In this document: in pieces, positions 24,701-25,958 of the stretch | Layout of the letters: the number at the start of each line of letters is the position of its first letter | Numbering within the stretch: position 1 is the stretch's first letter | Assembly: GCA_000969725.1 (NCBI GenBank) | Contig: JXSR01S002340.1 | DNA: 25,958 nucleotides | Reading direction: 5' to 3' (one strand) | Origin: Ophiothrix spiculata | Lineage: Eukaryota; Echinodermata; Ophiuroidea; Amphilepidida; Ophiotrichidae | Notes under the pieces: model-generated | What the model saw: only the letters and a program-made list of their open reading frames with translations | Database searches by the model: none | What the model was told of the DNA's origin: nothing | Made by a program: the position numbers and the translations under genes

Positions 24701-24754
24701 GTCTTCTATGTAGCTGCTCACCCTGCTGGTACTGTCATCGCGTCTGCATGCAAA
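6600..24754 (+). CDS. ELP2: ELP2, Elongator complex subunit 2 (partial, 12 exons)
   Basis: Twelve exons join into one 554-codon frame: 6600-6767, 9998-10247, 11602-11733, 13421-13564, 14980-15075, 16756-16859, 18397-18540, 19409-19558, 21218-21319, 22494-22577, 23069-23225 and 24624-24754. Phases agree at every junction (0, 1, 1, 1, 1, 0, 0, 0, 0, 0, 1, 0). The product follows vertebrate ELP2 as I remember it, including blocks such as [37 protein letters not shown] and [12 protein letters not shown]2 is a two-propeller WD40 scaffold in the Elongator complex, which with Elp1 and Elp3 modifies wobble uridines of tRNAs, mainly in the cytoplasm. The vertebrate protein is about 826 residues, so roughly 45 N-terminal and over 200 C-terminal residues are missing here. 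No frameshift or internal stop is present in the spliced frame, so the gene looks functional. Confidence 0.95.
6674..9460 (+). repeat. 99-bp tandem array derived from exon A 3' end plus donor
   Basis: The unit is the last ~94 bp of exon A fused to the donor GTAAG. Donor-like GTAAG positions at 6768, 6867, 6966 and 7065 are exactly 99 bp apart. Later ones at 7166, 7273, 7375 and 7474 are 99-107 bp apart. About 20 recognisable units follow, several with GTTAAG or lost donors. A two-unit higher-order repeat of about 197 bp appears around 8014 and 8211, and its start is seen again near 8540. From about 9120 the array shifts to ~50 bp subunits around GATCATCAGATAATACTCTC. Reading through the first donor stays in frame but meets TAG at 6804-6806, so the copies are not coding. 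Open frames in the array are reading artefacts of a 33-codon period. Confidence 0.93.
8577..8796. mobile_element. Foldback MITE with TTA target duplication inside array A
   Basis: A 220 bp near-palindrome begins CACTGTAAAGTGAAAG and ends CTTTCACTTTACAGTT, so 19 of the 20 terminal bases pair. Internal blocks (ACGAGTAGCCTACTC, AAAACGAGTAACAAAAC) pair across the centre. It lies in an array unit whose sisters read CTTGTTATCAGG. Here the site reads CTTGTTA, element, TTATCAGG, giving a 3 bp TTA duplication at 8574-8576 and 8797-8799. TWA duplications are typical of PIF/Harbinger elements. There is no transposase, so it is non-autonomous. Confidence 0.85.
9461..9880. other. Intron A-B remainder, nothing recognised
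   Basis: Unique-looking AT-rich intron between the exon A array and the exon B copies. Confidence 0.6.
9881..9973 (+). repeat. Two decayed copies of exon B 5' sequence
   Basis: TTAAAGGTCACTCAGCCACC and the following TTCACTACAGTA (9936-9967) copy exon B bases 10017-10048, offset 81 bp, with about four mismatches. A weaker copy, ACACAGCAACTGTCACTGCA plus GTAAGG, lies at 9881-9906. The acceptor-proximal part of exon B has thus been duplicated upstream. No good polypyrimidine/AG acceptor precedes the copies, so they are probably inert intron sequence. Confidence 0.75.
9998..10247 (+). CDS. ELP2: ELP2 exon B
   Basis: The acceptor is TTTTTTCAG ending at 9997 and the donor is GTGAGA at 10248. It begins in phase 0 and leaves one base (phase 1). 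It encodes [27 protein letters not shown] and [15 protein letters not shown], corresponding to the vertebrate segment with LQGHEGPVYAV, SAAADSAVRLW and FGNGFALAL. That is the second WD repeat and the start of the next blade. It is the longest exon in the window. The insertion between the GH and the SGSADS strand ([13 protein letters not shown]) is acidic and loop-like, as in other ELP2 proteins. Confidence 0.95.
10711..11245 (+). mobile_element. 5'-truncated CR1/L2-like LINE (reverse transcriptase C-terminus)
   Basis: An open frame ending at a TGA at 11101-11103 encodes [31 protein letters not shown], ...[13 protein letters not shown]... and [16 protein letters not shown]. This is the characteristic C-terminal end of non-LTR retrotransposon reverse transcriptases (xWHS..T...S..LE.IQKRA.RII, LP..R, SPIPY...LLN). 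The homology starts near 10750; the rest of the polymerase and the endonuclease are absent, as expected for a 5'-truncated insertion. An AT-rich 3' tail with ATTCAGCCT at about 11213 follows. The frame carries no stop, so the copy is not very old. It lies in the sense orientation in the intron between exons B and C. Clade assignment is inference. Confidence 0.85.
11340..11504. mobile_element. Foldback element, 18-bp perfect terminal repeats
   Basis: ACAAATATTGACTGCTTT at 11340-11357 is matched by its perfect reverse complement at 11487-11504. The pairing continues imperfectly inward (GGTTAAAATTATTT with AAATAATTTTAACC, ATCATGAATATACCC with GGGCATATCCATGAT), so the whole 165 bp can fold. It is a MITE-like foldback in the intron before exon C. 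I cannot see a clear target-site duplication. Confidence 0.75.
11602..11733 (+). CDS. ELP2: ELP2 exon C
   Basis: The acceptor is TTTGATTTCAG ending at 11601 and the donor is GTGAGT at 11734, phase 1 to 1. It encodes [18 protein letters not shown] (the first V is split with exon B) and then [17 protein letters not shown]. It matches vertebrate VPILACGNDDCRIHIF...LCGHEDWIRGVEWA. These are the end of one blade and the GH strand of the next. Reading past the donor reaches TAA at 11748-11750, so exon end and donor are well fixed. Its last 63 bp, from 11671, seed the downstream array. Confidence 0.95.
11671..12560 (+). repeat. 78-bp tandem array derived from exon C 3' end plus donor
   Basis: About eleven units repeat the last 63 bp of exon C plus GTGAGTCACAGATAT. 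Donor positions are 11734, 11812, (gap), 11934, 12012 (mutated to GC), about 12090, 12163, 12241, 12314, 12392, 12470 and about 12548. Spacing is 78 bp, with two 73 bp units that lack the GCATGAG block. A 151 bp two-unit higher-order repeat is seen twice (about 12090-12240 and 12241-12391). Two of these copies carry GATGAGTCACTGATAT in place of GAGTCACAGATAT. The copies have in-frame stops after the donor and are noncoding. The last copy ends near 12560. Confidence 0.93.
11839..11888. other. Assembly gap, 50 N
   Basis: Fifty undetermined bases lie inside the exon C array. The flanking donors at 11812 and 11934 are 122 bp apart, which is not a multiple of 78. The gap length is therefore probably a placeholder and the copy number here is unknown. 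Confidence 0.99.
12871..13028. mobile_element. Foldback element in intron C-D
   Basis: A left arm from TACAAATATAACATGGTATA (12871) to GACTACTT (12943) pairs with a right arm from AAGTAGTC (12954) to ATACCATGTTGTATTTG (to about 13028). The inner block GGTGTTGGATG...GACTACTT is nearly perfect, with a ~10 nt loop (CCCAACGCGA). It is a MITE-like palindrome without coding capacity. No target-site duplication is clear. Confidence 0.75.
13421..13564 (+). CDS. ELP2: ELP2 exon D
   Basis: The acceptor CTCTTTTTAG ends at 13420 and the donor is GTATGT at 13565, phase 1 to 1. It encodes [15 protein letters not shown], identical over the core [13 protein letters not shown] to the vertebrate protein. An acidic linker and [10 protein letters not shown] follow, matching IRLKENTFTI. 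This closes a blade of the first propeller and enters the loop before the next. No exon-edge repeats flank it. Confidence 0.96.
13638..13845. mobile_element. CGCG-rich MITE, copy 2
   Basis: The element starts after TA with CTGTAAACGCCAATATTT and ends GCGCGAAAAATACCACTTAT then ACAG followed by TA. Its right half (TTATTTTCGCGC, AAATAAATGTAGCGCG) recurs at 4445 and 18740. The imperfect terminal repeats and flanking TA suggest a Tc1/mariner-type non-autonomous element. There is no coding capacity. Confidence 0.75.
13846..14094. other. Intron D-E, nothing recognised
   Basis: AAACCCTTTG and related AACCCTTTGTTA motifs recur at about 13940-14055 in both orientations. No gene is seen. Confidence 0.4.
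14095..14960. repeat. Cluster of palindromic repeats in intron D-E
   Basis: A block containing AGCCATTGCAGATACGAC and CTTGCACTCACATG appears at about 14102, 14356 and 14888 in + orientation and at about 14686 in - orientation. The first and last two + copies are each associated with a palindrome around CAGTGGCTCTTGAAATGG. The palindrome at 14220-14310 has 33 bp perfect arms and a 25 nt spacer. The one at 14792-14842 is a perfect 51 bp palindrome with a one-base centre. The stretch 14400-14690 has no recognised homology. The arrangement looks like nested or recombined copies of one inverted-repeat element. Confidence 0.8.
14980..15075 (+). CDS. ELP2: ELP2 exon E
   Basis: The preferred acceptor is TTTATCTTAAAG ending at 14979, and the donor is GTAGGG at 15076, phase 1 to 1. 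It encodes [12 protein letters not shown] (D split with exon D), then [16 protein letters not shown], matching vertebrate VLAGHENWVNAVHWQP. With this acceptor the linker length equals the vertebrate one residue for residue. A second AG at 14957-14958 is also in frame and would add seven residues (CCFYLK-like), so tandem acceptor use is possible. Confidence 0.93.
15076..16149. other. Intron E-F, nothing coding recognised
   Basis: The AT-rich sequence has a long T-run near 15770-15800. An 82-codon open frame at 15459-15707 is low in complexity and has no recognised homology. Confidence 0.5.
16150..16330. repeat. Cluster of ATTCGCAGTA / TACTGCGAAT motifs
   Basis: Within ~160 bp the 10-mer ATTCGCAGT(A/C) or its complement TACTGCGAAT occurs about five times, with further CAGTA/TACTG fragments. 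Together they give several overlapping dyads. No coding or known element is recognised. Confidence 0.6.
16756..16859 (+). CDS. ELP2: ELP2 exon F
   Basis: The acceptor ATATCTTTAATCAG ends at 16755 and the donor is GTAGGT at 16860, phase 1 to 0. With exon E it reads YKDGSRHQE (D across the junction), then [13 protein letters not shown] and ESGGIWLDQ, matching vertebrate FYKDG...[13 protein letters not shown]...ESGVWLEQ. This is the last strand of a WD blade. Reading past the donor reaches a stop in the first downstream copy. The 3' part from about 16773 seeds the array that follows. Confidence 0.94.
16773..18055 (+). repeat. ~81-bp and longer tandem array derived from exon F 3' end plus donor
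   Basis: The first copy after the exon retains CTTGTTATCAGCATCAATGG, CCAGATCAGGAGTCGG, TATGGCTTGGTCAG and the donor-side GTAGGTATAGGCTACTCC. Later units keep CCAGATCAGGAGTC and GTGTGGCTTGATYAGG. Between 17376 and 17619 the period is exactly 81 bp (landmark GAATTGCCAA at 81 bp intervals). Units from about 17700 to 18055 are ~90 bp and more diverged, and an isolated remnant lies near 18251-18289. Several copies carry stops or lose the donor. All are noncoding. Confidence 0.88.
18397..18540 (+). CDS. ELP2: ELP2 exon G
   Basis: The acceptor TTAATATTCTAG ends at 18396 and the donor is GTAGGT at 18541, phase 0 to 0. It encodes [18 protein letters not shown], then [13 protein letters not shown], nearly identical to vertebrate [18 protein letters not shown]...IIAHAFHGALHLW. 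This is the most conserved block in the window and lies at the transition between the two propellers. Confidence 0.97.
18563..18780. mobile_element. CGCG-rich MITE, copy 3
   Basis: It begins CTGTATAAATGCCAATATTT after TA and ends GCTCGAAAAATACCACTTAT then ACAG before TA. It shares both ends with the 13638 copy. It lies 22 bp after the exon G donor in the following intron. Confidence 0.75.
18781..19408. other. Intron G-H, nothing recognised
   Basis: A short ATC microsatellite at about 18886-18901 is the only structure seen. Confidence 0.5.
19409..19558 (+). CDS. ELP2: ELP2 exon H
   Basis: The acceptor AATTTATTATAG ends at 19408 and the donor is GTAAGA at 19559, phase 0 to 0. It encodes [20 protein letters not shown] and then [14 protein letters not shown], matching [20 protein letters not shown]...VGTDQTTRLFAPW. 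The HFDGVQD GH strand and DQSTR are WD-blade positions conserved in ELP2. Confidence 0.96.
19559..20356. other. Intron H-I, nothing recognised before the mariner MITE
   Basis: AT-rich. The small open frames on both strands show no homology. Confidence 0.5.
20359..20926. mobile_element. Tc1/mariner-type MITE
   Basis: It is flanked by TA (20357-20358 and 20927-20928). The left end is CGAGGGGGTATCAAAAAG and the right end, reversed, is CTAGGGGGTATCAAAAAC. Similarity continues imperfectly for ~60 bp at both ends (CCAGAAG...ATGAAATTTT). GGGGTATCAAAAAG-type ends and TA duplications resemble mariner elements. The 568 bp element has no transposase frame. Confidence 0.85.
20989..21112. mobile_element. 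124-bp foldback element
   Basis: GTGACATACC at 20989 pairs with GGTATGTCAC ending at 21112. The arms continue through CGCTTGAAATTCCAAGCTTC and GAGACTGGC with few mismatches, to a 13 nt loop at 21048-21060. It lies about 100 bp upstream of exon I. The long stem would form a stable hairpin in the pre-mRNA. Confidence 0.8.
21218..21319 (+). CDS. ELP2: ELP2 exon I
   Basis: The acceptor ACTATTTTTCAG ends at 21217 and the donor is GTAATG at 21320, phase 0 to 0. It encodes [20 protein letters not shown] and [10 protein letters not shown], matching [19 protein letters not shown] and [10 protein letters not shown]. This is the ELP2-specific blade sequence of the second propeller. Confidence 0.97.
21545..22385 (+). 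pseudogene. Penelope-like retroelement fossil (RT to GIY-YIG linker)
   Basis: In successive frames the strand reads [16 protein letters not shown], stop, then [17 protein letters not shown]. After a frameshift it reads LLEHKLSFV. After the 350 bp MITE it reads [20 protein letters not shown], a basic SKNKKRTAP region and VILPF, and after further damage [17 protein letters not shown]. The order LPFLDT, YRK.THTDQYL, HPLEHK...VRTL.HRA, VILPY, FKP..TLR..LV.PKD is what I recall from Penelope-like elements upstream of their GIY-YIG endonuclease. The fragment stops before GIY-YIG. It is dead: at least one stop, frameshifts and an insertion. Confidence 0.75.
21703..22052. mobile_element. hAT-type MITE, 8-bp target duplication
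   Basis: The perfect 22 bp terminal repeats CATAGATTTAAAGGGGAGAT plus AC, and the reverse complement, bound a 350 bp element. It is flanked by GTGAAGAC (21695-21702) and GTGAGGAC (22053-22060), an 8 bp duplication with one mismatch. Removing the element and one duplicate restores a readable Penelope-like segment (SFVRTLTH), which independently fixes the insertion. Subterminal ATTGGGGGTATTCGGGT pairs with its complement near 21964. The interior is more GC-rich than its surroundings. There is no transposase. Confidence 0.85.
22494..22577 (+). CDS. ELP2: ELP2 exon J
   Basis: The acceptor TTTGCTCCAG ends at 22493 and the donor is GTAAAT at 22578, phase 0 to 0. It encodes [15 protein letters not shown], matching VLRVFSAPRNFVENF, followed by a variable linker ([13 protein letters not shown]) as in other ELP2 proteins. 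It is short (28 codons). Confidence 0.95.
22704..23130 (+). repeat. 97-bp tandem array of exon K acceptor plus 5' part
   Basis: Five acceptor-like AG sites, each followed by AGTCGKCAAACTCAA, put exon-like starts at 22716, 22808, 22875, 22972 and 23069. The intact unit is 97 bp; the 22716 and 22808 units are 92 and 67 bp because of deletions. Each unit contains the first ~65 bp of exon K and a TATTTTATTTTCTCAATCC pyrimidine stretch. Only the last start continues into a full exon with an open frame. The others meet stops: from 22716 at 22893, from 22808 at 22832, from 22875 at 22893, from 22972 at 22990. Copies 3 and 4 share a one-base insertion (CTCAAAGC) that shifts the frame. Confidence 0.93.
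23069..23225 (+). CDS. ELP2: ELP2 exon K
   Basis: The acceptor CTTTTTTCACAG ends at 23068 and the donor is GTAAGT at 23226, phase 0 to 1. It encodes [18 protein letters not shown], then a variable acidic linker and [10 protein letters not shown], matching [18 protein letters not shown] and the AFQPSIL end. This start was chosen because it is the only one of five repeated acceptors that keeps the frame. Both edges of this exon are duplicated in the flanking introns. Confidence 0.94.
23204..23757 (+). repeat. 98-bp duplication of exon K 3' end plus donor, split by a SINE
   Basis: Bases from TTTGCACCAGCAAACCTC (23204), through donor GTAAGT, to CCTATAGGCAAAA are repeated from 23302 with a few substitutions (CACCAGTCAATCTCAATA then GTAAGTTT). 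The second copy is interrupted after TTTATACATA at 23338 and resumes with AAAGATGAAGTGGATAGG at about 23695. The second donor is intact in sequence but has no acceptor of its own. Confidence 0.88.
23339..23692 (+). mobile_element. tRNA-derived SINE
   Basis: It has a tRNA-like head with a perfect A box TAGCTCAAATGG (23354-23365) and B box GTTCGAACC (23399-23407), 33 nt apart, as in RNA polymerase III promoters. About 270 bp of tRNA-unrelated body follows, and a tail of TTTA repeats. It sits inside the second copy of the exon K donor duplication, and the first copy shows the empty site ACATAAAGATG. It is not a functional tRNA, since no acceptor stem closes. Family name not recognised. Confidence 0.85.
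23760..23852. repeat. Inverted repeat plus a related direct copy near 24510
   Basis: ATTGAACAATTTAAACAAAA at about 23760 pairs with TTTTTGTTGACACTGTTCAA at about 23829. The right arm and following TTTTTGGCCTATAGAT recur at about 24515-24560 (TTTTTGTTTACACTGTCCAA, TTGGCCTATAGATTT). Confidence 0.6.
24173..24435. mobile_element. MITE with GCTGAATTC ends
   Basis: The left end GCTGAATTCATACTCAAAAC matches the reversed right end GCTGAATTCAAACTCGACG, followed by GCAA-rich CG-containing repeats (AAACGCAA). About 263 bp, no coding capacity, no clear duplication. It lies between exons K and L. Confidence 0.65.
24624..24754 (+). CDS. ELP2: ELP2 exon L
   Basis: The acceptor CAATTTCAG ends at 24623 and the donor is GTAAGT at 24755, phase 1 to 0. 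It encodes [27 protein letters not shown] and IASACK, matching [20 protein letters not shown]...GHGYEIF...LASACK. This is the entry into the later blades of the second propeller. The next exon (vertebrate AAKKEHAAIILW) was not found before 25958. Confidence 0.96.
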
Positions 24755-25460
24755 GTAAGTCTGACACAAATGTGTTTGTTCTCCCGGTCCCCTAAGTCAA
24801 CATAAAAGTGGTAACCATGGGTGTTCTAAATTTCCCGGAAAAGGAGTATCTTTTTCACTGTAATTGCGGACTGCGAAATAAAAAAAAAGGGGATAGTTTG
24901 AGTATCCATCTCTGTGAAATAAAAAAAGGGTATTTCACAGAATTGGTAATTCTGAAGAAACCCACAAGGGATTGGCTTATTCTTAAATGAGACTTTTTTA
25001 TGATTCATGTTATATTTCTATGAAGAAAATCTTGGAAGATGTGGGAGAGCTGGCAAGAAAGATGTAACAAGCTCTGGTTGTACAACAGACATGAAAAGTA
25101 ATCTATATATTTATGTTTTGTTCTTAATCATGTTAATCTTACTATAATTTGAGTAGTGGTGTATGTGGGTTAGTAAAAGGCTCCCTCAGTTTTGATCTAA
25201 ATGGCGTGCAATGCACGGGAAAGGTAGAGGAAAACCCGCGGAAGGTTCTAACCTATAAATCGGCAAAATCCGTAAACGGGTTGCATCAAAAAGTGCAAAA
25301 AAACTGTATTTTTGGTCCTTTTTTGCTGTTAATGAGCGTCTTACGCATGAGCACAGAGTCAAAAAATTACTAGCCGAGTGCGTGAGTAAACAAAACACAT
25401 CCAAGGACATTGCGCGATGCACGCAATAGCAACTTCGTACGGTAAGTGGCAATGTCAGGT

Positions 25461-25850
25461 TTAAGGCTACGGGAAAATTAACCGACAGGGAAAACGGTGG
25501 ACTTACGCATCAGCATTATGCACGATGATACGGGACGATTCACGGGAGATGGCATCACGGGGAAAAAATTGTGATCAGAAATGCAATAAGAACATCAAAA
25601 AATTTATACGGGAAAATTAATCTTTTTGTGTATTCATGTACGGGGCGAGGGAAACCTGGTTAAGGTTACGGGAAAATTAACTGACAGAGAAAACGAGGAA
25701 CTTACGGCAAGATTATCACGATGATAAGGGATGATTCACAGGAGCAGAGGGTATCATGGGGAAAAAATGTGATCAGAAATGCAGGATGATATCCAGAATG
25801 AGAGCATGAAAAATACATTTATACGGGAAAATTAAACTATAAATTCAATG
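25461..25850 (+). repeat. 199-bp tandem duplication
   Basis: TTAAGGCTACGGGAAAATTA at 25461 and TTAAGGTTACGGGAAAATTA at 25660 begin two units. Each contains GACAG, GATTCAC, GGGGAAAAAA, TGTGATCAGAAATGCA and ends in TTTATACGGGAAAATTAA. No link to an exon is visible. It lies in the intron after exon L; 24755-25460 before it holds nothing recognised. Confidence 0.8.
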
Positions 25851-25958
25851 ACACTACTAACATAAAGTGCTTGTTTTGGAAAAAGTGTCTTACTTTTTAT
25901 GAATGGAGTTGGACAAAAGAAACACTTAAGAACAAGAAGAAAACAAGACCAATCCAAG

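Overview
This is a eukaryotic genomic window, AT-rich and intron-rich, that carries the middle of one recognisable protein-coding gene on the + strand. The gene is ELP2, Elongator complex protein 2, a double WD40 beta-propeller subunit. Twelve consecutive exons (6600-24754) have GT-AG boundaries whose phases all agree. They sum to 1662 nt (554 codons) and follow vertebrate ELP2 closely, as recalled, from its first WD repeat to about two-thirds of its length. The N-terminal exon and the last third of the protein are not visible, so the gene runs off both sides of what I can annotate. The repeat content (CR1/L2-like LINE tail, Penelope-like fossil, tRNA-derived SINE, many MITEs) and the ELP2 sequence suggest a marine invertebrate deuterostome (echinoderm, hemichordate or lancelet type). 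I cannot name the species.

Layout: 1-6599 holds no recognised exon. It is probably intron 1 or 5' flank and is filled with inverted-repeat elements and two copies of a dispersed ~290 bp repeat. 6600-10247 holds exons A and B around a 2.8 kb tandem array. 10248-13564 holds a truncated LINE, exon C, a second tandem array containing an assembly gap (50 N), a foldback, and exon D. 13565-16859 holds a cluster of palindromic repeats and exons E and F. 16860-18540 holds a third array and exon G. 18541-22577 holds exons H, I and J, with a mariner-type MITE and a Penelope-like fossil split by a hAT-type MITE. 22578-24754 holds an acceptor-side array, exon K, a donor-side duplication with a SINE inserted in it, and exon L. 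24755-25958 is intron with a 199 bp tandem duplication.

The most unusual feature is that six exon edges of this one gene (A 3', B 5', C 3', F 3', K 5', K 3') have been tandemly copied into the adjacent intron. Each unit spans part of the exon plus its splice site, so the introns carry rows of decoy splice donors or acceptors. In the arrays I read through, every copy I tested leads to a stop codon if used in place of the genuine site. The copies are diverged from one another, which argues against simple assembly duplication. Two of these arrays also supply natural empty sites that date transposon insertions.
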